Shown here: piece by piece, positions 24,535 to 37,464 of the stretch | How positions within the stretch are numbered: the first letter of the stretch is position 1 | How the letters are laid out: each line of letters begins with the position of its first letter | NCBI GenBank assembly: GCA_963691705.1 | Contig: OY829540.1 | Span: forward strand, 72,588,367-72,652,366 | DNA: 64,000 bases | Direction of reading: 5' to 3' | Source of the DNA: Viola odorata | Lineage: Eukaryota > Streptophyta > Magnoliopsida > Malpighiales > Violaceae | Made by a program: the position numbers and the translations under genes | The notes under the pieces: model-generated | Databases searched by the model: none | Seen by the model: only the letters and a program-made list of their open reading frames with translations | What the model was told of the DNA's origin: nothing

Positions 24535-27500
24535 ATGGCGAGGAAATACAGTAGTGAATCTAGCGAGGATGAGAGAGATAATTATCGTCGTCACAGCAGT
24601 AAAAGGGAGTCGAATCCAACTAGTCGTCGGAATACTCGTGAGGATGATAGTGATTCCTCTGATTCTGACAGGAGAAACAAAAAAAGGCGTGATGAGCCGA
24701 GGGAAAAAGGTAGTGAGAGAGAAGCTGGAGGGAGAGAGGTAAGGCAACAGAGGGAGAGTTCGGACGAGGAAGGGGAGTTGGTGGAAAGGGATACTAGTGG
24801 CAGAAAGAGAATTGATGAGCATAACAATGGGAATGGGCTTGGAGAGAGTAGAGATAAAGATACAGTAAAGGGTGGTAACAGGAGTTCTGATGAGGATGAG
24901 AAGGAGGCAAAGAGAGACAGAGATGGCAGAGGAAGAGAGAGAAAGGATAGTGTGAAGGATGGTAATAGGAGTTCTGATGAGGATGAGAAGGAGGTGAAGA
25001 GAGATAGCAAAGGAAGAGAGAGGATCCATCGGGAGGAAAATGGGGAAACGAGGAGAGAAAATGTGGATAGTTATAGAAGTAGAGATAGGGGCAGCGATAG
25101 GCGTGGAAGGTTTGAGGAGGAGGATAGGCGTAGGACGGATAGGAGAAGGGATGATGATGATGATGAAGGGCATAGGAGGGATAGGAGGGATAGAAGAGGT
25201 GATGATGATGAAGGGCATAGGAGGGATAGAAGAAGGTATGATGATGAGGAGCGTAGAGGGGGCAGAAGAAGGGATGATGATGGTGATATGAAGTATAGGA
25301 GGGAGAAGGAGAGGAATGAGCAGAGAGAAGATGGTAGGAGCTTGAAGGAGAAAGGGGCTGCTGAAGATTTGAAACTTCAGAAAGGAGTGACAATGCAAGG
25401 GGGGAATCAAGATGCTGATGCAGCGAATTTGGGTAAGATGGGAGGGATTTATATTCCACCACATAGGTTGGCCCAGATGAGGAGAGAGGTGGAAGATAAA
25501 AGTAGCGTTGAATATCAAAGACTGACCTGGGAGGCTCTTTACAAGAGCATAAACGGGTTGGTCAACAAGGTTAATGCAGCCAATATAAAGAATATAATAC
25601 CGGAACTGTTCTCTGAGAATTTGATTCGGGGAAGGGGCCTCTTTTGCCGTGCTTGTATGAAGTCCCAGATGGCGTCTCCAGGATTCACTGATGTATTTGC
25701 TGCATTGGTTGCGGTTGTGAACACCAAGTTCCCTGAAGTAGGTGAGCTGTTATTGAGAAGGATAGTTTTGCAGCTGAAGAGAGCATATAAACGAAATGAC
25801 AAGGTGTGTATCTGCCCCTACTTTGTTGCACACAGATTTTCATTTGCCTCTATGAATTTTTTTTGGACAAGAAAAGCACCTATCTCTATGAATAACTATT
25901 TCCTGGGATTACTTTTAACAATGTTTAATTTCTTTATTCGTACAGCCCCGATTGCTTGCTGCTGTAAAGTTTGTTGCGCATTTAGTGAACCAACAAGTTG
26001 CCCACGAGATTGTTGCTTTAGAACTCCTTGCCGTTTTATTGGGTAATCCCACTGATGACAGTGTTGAGGTGGCTGTGGGTTTTGTCACTGAGTGTGGATC
26101 TATGCTTCAGGATGTATCTCCAAAAGGCCTGGATGGTGGGTATATGGTTCTACTGATTTATAAACTTCTGTATCTTTTTTTTATTGTTTGAGCAGCATAA
26201 TGGTGTCTAGTGTATCTAGAATGAATAATATAATGGAACCACTGAGCTATTATAGAGCTTGGCTTAAGCCTGCTGCTGCATTGTGCATGTCTTGATAGTG
26301 AACATGATCTGGTTATGTACACAGTACTAAGCAGCTCTGTTACCTTTTATTGGCGTGTGGGACTGATCGTTTATTGTACGATAGTGCTAACTTGTTGCTT
26401 TCTACTTCTATCCACTTGTATATTTGATCATTTGTCAGGGCAAGTGACCTATTGTGGGCCCTCAAGATTTAGTACTTGAAATTCGATGTTTTTGCAGCCA
26501 ACGTTACCCCTTTCAGCATGCTTTGTTCAGAGCACATGCAGTTTGTTATATGATATCCATTTTCTCTTCTGAAGCTATTGACATGGTGCTTTTTCACTTT
26601 TAACTTTTACAGGAGCTTTTGAGAGATTTCGTGGAATCCTTCATGAAGGAGAGATAGACAAGCGGGTTCAGTTTTTGATTGAGGGCCTTTTTGCTGTACG
26701 AAAGGCCAAATTTCAGGTGCAGCCTTATGACCTAGTTCATTGGATTTTTGGTGTTTGAGATAGCATGATTTACCTAAAATAATGTTTTTGCAAATGTATG
26801 CATTTTCAGGGATACCCTGCTGTTCGTCCTGAACTGGACCTCGTGGAGCAGGAAGACCAATTGACACATGAGATATCGCTTGAAGACGAAATGGATGAAG
26901 AGACCAACCTGAGTATGTCTTAAAACGTTGTTTCTTGTTGTCAGTATCATGATTCGTTATTTATGGCTTGTTTACAATGATAATTCATCATTGTTTTTTT
27001 GCTGCCCTTTTTCAGATTTATTTAGAGAAGATCCCAATTACCTGGAGAATGAACAACGATATGAAGAATTGAAGAAGAGTATTATTGGTGAGGAGTCAGG
27101 GGATGAAGAAGGCTCTGATGCAGCTTCAGGTGATGAGGATGAAGATGAGGAATCTGAGGAAGAGGATGAAGATGACGAAGAGCAGATGCAAATAAGAGAT
27201 GAGACAGAAACTAACCTTATAAATCTTCGGAGAACAATCTATCTGACCATCATGTCCAGTGTAGATTTTGAGGAGGCTGGCCACAAGTTAATGAAAATTA
27301 AATTAGAGCCAGGGCAAGAGGTAAGCAATATAATACTTGTGATTTTCTCATGTTCTGCCTTATTTTTTTATACTTGTGCAAATTTCCAGTTGCTTTATGT
27401 TGGGCTTTGTTTTATGCTACTTGGCATTTGACATTAACTTCATCTGGTTTATATAGATGGAGTTATGCATTATGCTCTTGGAGTGCTGCAGTCAAGAGAG

Positions 27501-28480
27501 AACGTACCTCCGCTATTATGGCCTTTTAGGACAGCGGTTTTGTATGATCAACAAGGTTTACCAAGAAAACTTTGAGAAGTGCTTTGTACAACAATACTCT
27601 ATGATTCATCGGCTTGAAACAAACAAGTTGCGGAATGTGGCAAAGTTTTTCGCCCATCTACTTGGCACAGATGCCCTTCCTTGGCAAGCCTTAGCCTACA
27701 TACGCTTGACTGAGGAGGACACAACTTCTTCTTCCCGTATATTTATCAAAATTCTGTTTCAGGTTAGTAAATGGTTTTACATATGCACCTTTCTTGTGGA
27801 AAAAGAAAATGAAGCATTTTTCTACATCACTTATCCTTTGAGAGGTGTTGAGTAATGCTAATTCCACTGTTTAGTTGTTAGTATTACCCTGACTTGGTCC
27901 TCTCTCTGTTGGTCTCCTTCAACATTGGTTGCAAATTTATCCACTTCCATAACAAGCAGTTAGTGGTGTCAAAATTTGTTCCAAGGGGACATTACTGTTT
28001 TTTTTTTGTTCCTTTTGATGGTTTATTGAATTGAACTTCATTTGTTTGTCGCAGGAATTGTCTGAGCATCTTGGGATCCGTACACTCAATGAACGTCTTA
28101 CTGAGCCTACCATACAAGACACTTTTGAATCTATTTTCCCCAGGGATAATCCCAAAAACACTCGCTTTTCCATCAATTTCTTTACATCCATTGGGCTTGG
28201 TGGAATTACTGAAAATTTGCGCGAGTACCTGAAGAACATGCCACGACTCATTATGCAGCAGCCACAAACTGTTTCAGAATCAGAACCTGGATCCGAATCT
28301 GACGGTGAATTGGGAAGTTCTAGTTCGTCAGATTCAGGCTCTGGAAGTTCCGAATCGGAGTCAGACTCATCTAGTTCTGATGAAGACAGAAGAGGCAAGA
28401 AGCGGAGTAGGAGGAGCAGTGACAAGAGGAGTAGGAGCAGTGACAGAGATGAAAGGCACAGGAAGCAGAGGAGACGTTGA
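24535..28480 (+). CDS. CWC22: Pre-mRNA splicing factor CWC22
   Basis: Seven exons: 24535-25803, 25946-26135, 26613-26716, 26810-26912, 27016-27320, 27457-27762, 28055-28480, giving 900 residues. CWC22 is a spliceosome component that, in other eukaryotes, escorts eIF4A3 for exon-junction-complex loading. The N-terminal 290 residues are an RS/RD/DE-rich low-complexity region with local repeats of [22 protein letters not shown] (about residue 302) marks the usual entry to the MIF4G domain (about 325-510, exons 1-3). An acidic linker (exon 5) is followed by the MA3 domain (about 620-740), which includes [17 protein letters not shown]. The C-terminus is a Ser-rich then RS-rich tail. Splice phases join these domains without stops. 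Antisense frames across exon 1 reflect its low complexity. Confidence 0.93.
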
Positions 28481-28654
28481 TCAAACTGTGATGCGTAAGG
28501 AAAAAGATGCAGTTGATATTGAAAACCTTTTCATGTTGGTGCTTCCCTTTTGTTGTGTATTTACCAAGTGTAATGATTGCTCAGTATTTTTGTCACTCAA
28601 ATGATTTCAGAACCAATTTTGAATTAGCTTATTCTACCATTCAGAAGCCATTTG

Positions 28655-28758
28655 CTGCTCTTTTGCTGGCTCTAAGATATTAGATATTTTAGCCTCACAA
28701 AATGATCTGCTCTTTTGCTGGCTCTAAGAGATTAGATATTTTAGCCTCACAAATTGAT
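28655..28758 (+). repeat. 52-bp tandem duplication in the CWC22 3' region
   Basis: Two adjacent copies (28655-28706 and 28707-28758) start ctgctcttttgctggctcta and differ at very few positions. They lie 175 bp after the CWC22 stop codon, probably in the 3' untranslated region. Confidence 0.85.
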
Positions 28759-29047
28759 TTATCATTTAGATAAACAACACATGCAAACGACGTCGTTTAG
28801 CTTTGTGTAATCTATACGAATATTGATCTCCGTCAGCCGACTGGGCCGTGAAATAAACAAAACGTTACCAAAATTTCGCCGTCAGGCCTTTTGTTTGTAA
28901 TATGTCCCTGGTTTCTTAACGAAACAAAACTTCTTCTAGAACGAACGTGTGGAGTTACAGTCTCCATTCCTCTCTCTCAGTAACTCCTCCTTCTTCAGTT
29001 TCTCTGTCGCCGCTGCAGCGAAGAAAGTAAACACCAAATTCGATTCA

Positions 29048-30142
29048 ATGAAGCAAGTGCAGCCAGATGCCAAGTCAGTCGAGGCAAGATACGATGGTTC
29101 GCATCGCGATGAGCATTCTGGGCAGTTGATCGAGATCAACGTCTCTCATGGTTCCGCCCAGCACCACATCCACGTCCCCTCTCAATCCACTTTCGGTATT
29201 CATCTAATGCACTTCGTATTTCTTACTACCGGCAACTAGCTCTGCTTTGCAGAATTAAGGGTTTTGTTGGTTTTTAATTGATAGGGTGTTTGAAACGTCT
29301 GATTGAGGAGAAAACGGGTGTGGACCCCAAACGGCAGAAGATTTTGTTCAGAGGACAAGAAAGGGAAGATGGGGAGTGTTTGGACGTGGTGGGAGTGAAG
29401 GACAGATCGAAGGTTCTGGTTGTGGAGGAACCTGTTGTGGAGGAGGAGGAGGAGGAGGTGAAAGAAGGTGGGGATGACGTGTCGTGGAAGGTGGAGGTGA
29501 AGGAGAGTGACGAGGAGATGTTGAAGGCTCTGAAAGCTATTGATGATGTCAGGTCAGAGGTTGATAAGCTTGCGGATAGGGTAAGTGATTGAATATGTAT
29601 TTGTGTAATGTGAAATGTTGATTGTGGAAGAGCTTTATGGGTTAATTGGAGTGGTTAATTTGCGTAGGTGGATGCTTTAGAAGCGAGTGTAAATGGTGAA
29701 ACGAAGGTAGCGGAGGAGGAATTTGTGGTGTCCGCGGAGTTACTCATGAGGCAGTTGCTGAAATTGGATGCTGTTGAGGCTGGTGGAGATGCGAGAATAC
29801 AGCGAAAAGCTGAGGTTAGTAGTTCATTGCTAATTTGTATTATGATGATGATTGGTGAGTAGGTTCTTAGGTTTGCAACCATGCTCGTTAATTTTGCACA
29901 TTGCTGTTGCAAACTCCTGTATTGAGTTAGTGATTACATGGTAGGTGCGGCGTATCCAGAACTTACACGAGGTGTTGGATACTCTAAAGGCAAGAAACGC
30001 CAAGCCATTTAGTGATAATGGAAATGCTGCGGCAGTGACAACTGAGTGGGAGACTTTTGATTCTGCATCAGAAAGTACTGCTCCTCCCCCTCCGGCACAA
30101 TCGTCGACAAGAATTACTCAGGAATGGGAAAGGTTCGATTAG
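29048..30142 (+). CDS. BAG family co-chaperone with ubiquitin-like domain
   Basis: Four exons: 29048-29195, 29285-29580, 29668-29814, 29945-30142, giving 262 residues. BAG proteins bind the Hsp70 ATPase domain and act as nucleotide-exchange co-chaperones. A ubiquitin-like domain spans residues about 25-98 (IEINVSHGSAQHHIHVPSQS, then LKRLIEEKTGVDPKRQKILF). A BAG helical domain follows at about 127-215 across exons 2-4, ending RRIQNLHEVLDTLKARN. An acidic Glu run separates the two. The C-terminus repeats a TEWETFD / QEWERFD motif. Length and order fit Arabidopsis BAG1-4, with BAG4 the nearest in size. The ATG at 29048 was chosen because the upstream open frame has no ATG. Confidence 0.9.
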
Positions 30143-30803
30143 TTTAACCTAATTGATTGTTTCAGTTCATAGATCATATAGATTTTATTTTTCTTTCTTT
30201 TTGCCGCCTCATATATACTCAAAGCTTGGGTTCTGTGCTTGGGGACTTACAACTTCAGGAGCCAACTTGCCATCGGATTGATTTGTGTTTGAACATTGTG
30301 GTCTGTATCTTGCGGGTTGATCAATGGATATTTGCTTGACCCCAACATGGTTGCTCCCATCCATGTCGAATTTGCTCTATATGCTTTTGTAGCTCTCCGA
30401 ACAGTCTTTCTTCACCTTATGCATTGTTGTCTTCTATTTTAGCTCTTCCTCAGTGGTCCGAAATTGCTATTTAGGAATTGTTAAGACATTGGATGATGTA
30501 TGTAACTAATGCGTCCTAACCTACTACGAACTTGCTCCCTCTAACTGCATGAGATGTTGAAGTCCACCTTGAATATGCTCCTATAAAGCTGGCAACAAGA
30601 AGACAGTCTAGGGTATGGATGATCAATGGTTTTACCCACCCCATTCGGTAACCAGAAAATGTGGTGGGAAATACAAGCAATGGGTAACAGCTTGGACAGC
30701 TCGGGTCTCTGAAATCTGAAAGCGCTGTCAGGCTACGAAGGTCACCTTCGTCCAGAAGGCGCAGCGAGTTCCTCTCTTTTTTTTCTCAGGTTTTGATTGG
30801 ATT
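30143..30803. other. 3' flank of the BAG gene
   Basis: No gene seen. It ends where the duplicated receptor-kinase block begins at 30804. Confidence 0.5.
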
Positions 30804-31035
30804 GTCTCTGCCAATGAAACTTCCCAATGCCAAGAATAACAGATGCCGCAAAAGCAGCAAGAGATATGGTGTGGAATTGGTCCAGCCTGTGAAAGAAATA
30901 GAGATAAAAACCACTCTCATATACAAGGGGCAAGAGGATGTTACCATTTTTGTAGATGTTATTAAGATTTCAGTGGTTTTCTGGTATCCTAATCAGAGTA
31001 TCTGAACTGAAGTCCACCTGAAGGCTGAAACCATG

Positions 31036-31363
31036 GCAGGCTTGAGATTCCTGGTTCTTACCCGACCTAAGAGGCCAAAACCATGAATTATTCTGATAGG
31101 CAAGCTAGAGGCATCCTCTCTATCGCAAGGGATTACTTTCGTTCGAGTGATGTCGGTTTGGTAAGAGATTTCTGTTTTGAGTGCTTAGGCTATCCAGCTG
31201 CAGGATCTAATCCGACCGAAATGGCTAAAACCATCCTCCCTATCATAGGAGATTATTTTCGTTGAAACAATGTCGATTTTTTAAGAGATCATTTTAAAAG
31301 TTTAAATCGAGTTAAGGGCTGAGAGTTGAGTTAAAGATGAACCGCAAAAAGAGGAATTTACTT
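31036..31363. repeat. Degenerate tandem repeat, about 164-bp unit
   Basis: Two diverged units begin at gcagg (31036 and 31200). Each contains gacc-aa-gg-ctaaaaccat, then ctcttat/ctccctat, and aagagat. A related arrangement with small deletions is in the other duplicated block at about 45508-45740. No protein is evident. Confidence 0.5.
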
Positions 31364-31605
31364 GTACTCAGTTGAAACAACTCCATGCGTTTGTAAATAA
31401 TAGAGGTGTAACTCTTTTTTTATAAAAAAAGGGGTGATTCCTCTAACTAAGACATTAATCTGTTGCTTAAAAATATAAGGCTGCACTGAGCTCTGTTTAT
31501 ATGTAGCACAAACCCAATAAGCCACCCAAACTCGGGAAACAGTAGGTTAAAAGGGTTAAAAGATCACCATACTAGTCTCTCTTTTTTATTTTATCGAACT
31601 ATATA

Positions 31606-34600
31606 TTACCTTGCCAGAGGAATTAATGGAGTTTCAACTGCAACAGAAATATTCGGTTCATTCGCAGCTAATTCAATTGCCAAACACTCATTCAATTCTG
31701 CAACTACTCGATTCATGTTTGGTCTCTCTGCTGAGGTAGACGACATGCATGACACCGCTATTTCTACCGCTCTCCAGGCAGAGTTGATGCCAAACTGACC
31801 AGCTAGTATTGGATCAACGATAGCTGTAATATCTCCATTTTCAAGCAAGGAATCGATCCACTGTCTTAACCTAGACCTCTCATTTGATCTAGCAGTTTCA
31901 GATTTGCCTGTGATTATGTTTAAGAGAACCAGCCCGAAACTGTAGACATCACTTTTCTCCGTTAGCCAATTGCTCTCATAGTACCTGCAGTTTGCCGCAA
32001 GGAAATTTGTTGAGTTCCTAGAAGATTTGTTGGACAATATATTTCTATTGTCTGTCTTACAACCAAGTTGTCTTCCAAGAATAAACATTAATGTTGGACA
32101 TGAAACATAAAGCTATCATTAGATGGTAAAAGTCTGAACTACTCACTCAGGGTCGAGGTACCCAGGGGTGCCAACAATAGAGGTTAATATGTGAGAGTCA
32201 TCACTTTCGACTGGGAACATTCTTGACAGTCCAAAATCAGATAACTTAGCTTGGAATTTATCGTTTAATAGGATGTTGGTAGCCTTCACATCTCTATGCA
32301 CAATTGGTGGCTTACACCCATGGTGTAGATACTCCAATCCTACATCCATATTCTCCATTACTTACATAATTATATAGGTCATTAATCAGAAAGAAGACAA
32401 AAAATAGTATGGAAATTATCATAGCCGGTGCTAACCTTTTGCTGCGTCGAGTGATATTTGAAGCCTTCTCTTCCAATTCAATGTATTTCCGTATCCCTCT
32501 AGATACAGCAATCCACACATAAAAGTGGTACAAACATTAGTAATTTTTTGGAAGCTGAGTTCTTAGAAAGGGTCTGAAAGGAGTTCAATCTGATTTGTAG
32601 GCATTAGTAACCTTTGTAAATGAAACTCTCATCAAAACAAAAGAAGTAAATGAACCTGATAGATTCTTTTGCAAGTCCCCATTGGCCATGTACTCGTAGA
32701 CGAGTGCTAGGATAGTGCCTTCATAACAAAAGCCTACAAGTGTAGTCAAGTTTCCATGGTAAACACTCAAAAGTATTTTGACCTGCAATTGGGAGGAGAA
32801 GCATCTCACCAGATAGTTCCCATGATAAACTCTCAAAAGAACTTGTCCAATATTCAAAAATTCTGCACAATTTGATTGATGTTTTCTACATACCTCCGCC
32901 TCAAATTGCTTATACCCTTGAAGTGACGATGGAGAAATCTTGACGGCAACTTGTGTGTCATCTACGAGGCCATGGTAAACTGTTCCAAACCCTCCCTTGC
33001 CAAGAACCCTTTCAAAGTTGTTTGTAATATTCTTTACCTCATCAAATGTGAACTGTCGCTTCTTGGACTCCAATAACTCGCATGTTTTGTTCGCTTTTCC
33101 AGCCAATGGCACTTTACCAAGTTTAACAATTAAGTCAATAGTTAATCAACAAATGTCCTGCATCTACTTGATTAAGTTAAGCTACGAAATACATGAAAGT
33201 TCAAGTTAATGACAGTTCTTCATACCTTGCTGTTTTTGTGTTCTAAAGCACCAGAATAAGGCAGCGAGTGTTGTTGCAACGAGGATCAATGCAGCAATGG
33301 ATGCAACTACTGGAACAAGAAATTTCATCTCCTTCTTGGACCGAGAGGATTGGCTGGGTTTTGGATTTCCGTTGAGGCTGGAATTGATTGGATTTCCGTC
33401 GAGGCTGGAATTGATCAAGTATTTTTAGTAAATGTAAAGCTTTGGATTATGAAATCAGATGGGAAAACACACAATTAGCGGTCTGAAATTGTGCCTGCTA
33501 AATATTAATGATTCTCTTTTTTCTTTTTTTGATAGAAAACAACCTCAATTGTAGAAGACCGCTTCTTTCCCTTTCAATGAGCCCTGGTGGAACTGAGCCT
33601 GTGAGTTTGTTCCCCGACAAGTTTCTGCACATTGGTAACAAACAAGATAATGTGGTGATGCCTATAACTTCCCGTCTAGCCTGAGATTTTCAGTTTTTGT
33701 CTGAAGTAACTCACAAGGTTTTCAAGGAGTTCATTTGAGACAGGAAACCAGGCACTAATCCAGTCAAACCATTATTTGACAAGTCCCTGAGATTGTACAA
33801 GAAAAATCAATTGAAGCCTCACATAAATGGATGTAGCAGATATTTTATAAGAGGTTAATCCAAAAGCTTCTATACAGAGGGATCAAGAACTTACAGGCTC
33901 TCCAACAAGTTGAGGTCGAAGATATCAGCGCTAACCCTCCCGGTCAACCCACTTGAGGTCAAATTCCTGATTTCGAATGCTAGTTAGTACTGTTAATACT
34001 GGTGCTCAAAACTTTAACGTGTGAAATTAAAGGGAAAAAGAAAAGTGGACTTACAGGGATGTGATTCTTGGACTATCATAGTCCTCGTAGTTGCAAACAA
34101 TACCTTCCCATGAGTACTCTGGAGGGGAGCATGGATCTCCTTGCCAGTTTCTTTTTATCCCATATGTTAATTTGATGTTCATGATTGCATCAGCTGAAAT
34201 GTTCATGCAGAACATAATTTTTTTTTTTATAGGATTAAGAATTGACTATCATTCGGTGTATGTGACGATTAATTAGGATGGTCATACCGTCTTTTTCGGC
34301 TGACTGTGGTTGCAGGAGATCAACTACTGAATAAACCTCAAAAGCATTGATACAGGGTGGAAGTGCTGAACCTTGAGTCTTATAAAGAGAGAATTGATAG
34401 TTCTCATCAGTAAAGAAAGACCCTATTGAGCTGGGCAGCGTCCACATGTCCAAATAAGCCATATCAACAGGTCCTTCCCATTCCAGTCGATTGCTGAATG
34501 AAACGTTAAACCTTCTTGTTTGGTTGAGTCGGGGGGGTTCGAGTACAGAAAAGTGTAAGTAAGTGAATATTTTGGAAGTGTTGCCTACTGTAAGTCCCTC

Positions 34601-35599
34601 ATATGTCAGTGGCTCATCGGCATCTGATGGTATGGCAGCAGTCCTCATGATAGCTGGTGGTAGCTGGTAATTATTACTCCTGAAATTGGTTTGTGATGTA
34701 TTCGTATCATAGCTATTTCGGAAGTTACAAGTATACCAGATCCGGTCATGCACATCATCCGGGTACCTGCATCCATTCATATTTCATATTTTGCTTGCGT
34801 CAGTTAAGCCATTGAAAAGTTTAACTAACAATTTTGGTTGATGCTACGTCACCTGGTTGTTTTATAGGTATCTGAAGCAACATCGCACCGTTTTCTGAGT
34901 GCCAGAGTTATGTTCTCTGCAATGTAACTTTTACTATTCAAAGGCCTAAACTCTAGTGCTGATATGAATGGCCTTCCTGAACCGGTGTCGACGAGGCAGA
35001 CATGCTCATGATTCCTCGTTGCTACATGTATTATCTCGTAGTACCAAGGAATGGTAATGTCACTTATCTCTACTGTAGCCCATTTATCAGTGCCTATATG
35101 CAGATCAAACTGTGGTGGTTGAGATCTTCCATCATAATTTCCATACATAAAATAAGCTCGGATCAAGTATCTCGTCCGTTCTTTCACAGGAACCTTATAG
35201 CAGCTTCTGTTCCCCTCAGGAAAACTTCTGAGTGTATGCAACTGCATTCTTCCCACGAGTGTCGTAATAAACTGAGCTGCTATAGAATTGGTTTCACCTC
35301 TGTCAATGAATGGCTCATCAGGTATGTATTCTATTGTTGTTGTTGAGTCTGTAGTGCCAACCTTTCCACCACAATCTATGCTGATGAATTCTAAGGAAGG
35401 TGGAAAACAACAAACACAGATTATAACCGTTTCGTAAAGATTATAAATTCGAAGTACAACTCATCATACCATGTTGTTATAATTTGTACGAACTAAACAA
35501 CTCTGGTTTTGTACCTGATTGATCCTGGCCATGAACCATACTCATTCCAACACCAATGCTGATAAGCGATACAAAGAGGAGCCCTTGCAATATCTCCAT
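31606..35599 (-). CDS. Malectin-like LRR receptor kinase (LRR-I class)
   Basis: Thirteen exons on the minus strand: 35515-35599, 34853-35390, 34288-34766, 34055-34193, 33895-33966, 33715-33786, 33544-33624, 33226-33404, 32894-33111, 32656-32782, 32436-32498, 32147-32339, 31606-31984. They join without stops into 874 residues. Order: signal peptide (1-25), malectin-like ectodomain (about 29-360, starting FISIDCGG), three LRR exons, transmembrane segment (about 520-545), and Ser/Thr kinase. Kinase motifs are complete: [11 protein letters not shown] (586-596), VAVK with Lys606, [10 protein letters not shown] with Asp701, DFG Asp719, GTPGYLDPE. Relatives include Arabidopsis IOS1 and SIF proteins, involved in pathogen and abiotic responses. 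Compared with copy B it lacks one Met codon after VAVK and has a 27-bp duplication at the start of exon 8. Confidence 0.9.
33363..33416 (-). repeat. 27-bp tandem duplication containing a splice acceptor
   Basis: 33363-33389 and 33390-33416 differ at two positions. Read on the minus strand each unit contains AATTCCAG, so the exon 8 acceptor exists twice: exon 8 can start at 33404 or 33377, both keeping frame. Copy B has one unit. Confidence 0.85.
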
Positions 35600-35676
35600 C
35601 TTTAACTGGAACTGTTACTGTATTATAGTTCTAGTTGCTAGAAACTCTTCTCAGTTAAGCCCTTGCTATACATCTC

Positions 35677-35686
35677 TACATATAGC
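35677..35686 (-). promoter_or_regulatory. TATA-like box of receptor kinase copy A
   Basis: GCTATATGTA on the minus strand, about 80 bp upstream of the ATG at 35599. It lies beyond the end of the duplicated block, so copy B has no equivalent. Confidence 0.4.
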
Positions 35687-35699
35687 AATGATTCTTCTC

Positions 35700-37464
35700 T
35701 AGGATATTCATGCCAATTTAATAGTGCAACCTAAAAGTAAATTAAATTGCAAATCGAAATGCAAAGACAAAACTGCCCCTAGAGACTCTTGGGTCTTTGA
35801 GGTCTTCGTCTTCCCTCTTTGTCAACCCTTAGGCCCCGGCCATATAGCTTATTGTCCTTTCCTTTCCTTTCCTTTTATTTTTCTTCCTGATAGAAAAACG
35901 AAAGTACTGTTATACTCGATGGAACGTAGACTGGTATTCGTCAATCGTCACGTTCACTGTACAATCAGTTTCTGAGGTGTCGCTTGGAACCTTCCTTTGC
36001 CAAAATAATGTTACGCCTAGTTTTATACTATTCCATTAGTATTTGTTTTTTTTTTCTCAAAATATATTTTCTTTTTATAAAGGTTTAATGGATAAAAAGC
36101 CCTTTGCGTTTGTAAATCTTTTCTAAATAATAGGTTCTTGAAATTTTCTATTTACTCTTATGTTCGTCCATATTGGCTCAATTAACCCTCTTAATTCAAA
36201 TTGATTAATCTTTTATTCCAAAAAATTATTTTCTTCTTCGGTGGTAATACCAAAAATATGAAGAAAAAAAGTGATCATCGCAGGCCATTCGTCCAGAATT
36301 GAAGTTACCGTTGACAGAGTCAACAACGACGTTAGGAGGAAAGAGACAGGAGAGGGGAAGGGGATCCGTGGAAGATGGGTAAAGTGTTTTAGGGTTTTGT
36401 TATTTCAATTTTGGGTTTTTTCTTTTCAAGTCTGTGAATTAGTTTTGAGAATATGGACGTGGGAGGGAACAGCATATCGAGCCCACCCAAACAAAGTGTA
36501 GGTGTCTAATGTGGCGTGTCCGACGTTGCTGACTAAGCGAGCGGGCCCCACTTTTTTTTTCTTCATTTTTTCTATACTTTTGATATCAATCAGGTAGGGA
36601 AAAAAATAATTTTTGGGAATAAAAAAATGATCAATTTAAATTGAACCAACGTAGACAAATGTAAGGGCAAATAAAGAATTTCAGAAACGCAGGATGTTAT
36701 TATTATAAAATGAAACAACAACGATTACAGTCTAACACAGTGAGGGAATGACACACCAATCCTATCACCGTTTACAAGATGCAGAATATTAGGAGGAGCA
36801 TCGACATAATAGATAAAAGATTGTCCATGAGCAAAGGCAAAGTTAGTCAAAACATATACTACCGAATTGGCAGTCATGAATACTAACTTCCCAAACGTTC
36901 AGCTCTAAGAGGAGCTTAATGCGCTGCACCAAATCCATATTTGTCATGGGAGCGGATCTAGCATGCTGCAACCGTGCAACGCATGGAGAGGGCAGAGATT
37001 ATCTGTTTGAACTTACACTTTTAACCATCTCTTTTTCCGAATTTCTTGCAACCCCAAAAAAATGGCCAGTAAAATTATAAAAGTATTTATAGATTATGGG
37101 CCAAATTATGGAACTAATCTGATTTGGTTTCAACAAAACTAGTCCACTATTGTTAGGCTTCCCAATAATGTTTATTATTGAATTTGGGTCCGATCTTAAA
37201 CAGTCAAATTTGAATTTGATTTCTAATTGATATTTTATCACCAACAAATAATCAGAAAATTAGGTGATTATAGTTTAAAAGTGTTGTTAGTAAATTATGT
37301 TCAACATGGCAGTGGAATGCATTCCACAAAAACACAGCAATGCAAACTTGGAACATTACATTCAAAACTCTATTTACAGATGAACACTAATTAAAAACAA
37401 AAACCAAAAACCCTCCAAGCATTGACAAAATGTGGAAACAATTTACACAACATTCTGAAACTTA
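35700..37464. other. Spacer between receptor kinase and transporter
   Basis: No gene supported. It holds the upstream region of the receptor kinase and the 3' flank of the transporter. Short open frames here have no recognisable domain. Confidence 0.5.

Larger units (their letters stand above)
30804..35649. repeat. Segmental duplication, copy A
   Basis: This 4.85-kb block matches 45252-50129 in the same orientation at high identity in exons, introns and the 3' flank. It includes the whole receptor-kinase gene. The low end begins at gtctctgccaatgaaact; the high end stops 50 bp upstream of the gene's ATG. An ammonium transporter and a Nudix gene lie between the two copies. Confidence 0.92.

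Noticed and set aside
24430..25518. Long antisense open frame (362 codons) opposite CWC22 exon 1
   Set aside because: It is the complement of an RS/RD-rich repeat coding region; its product is low-complexity Ser/Pro/Ile with no domain.
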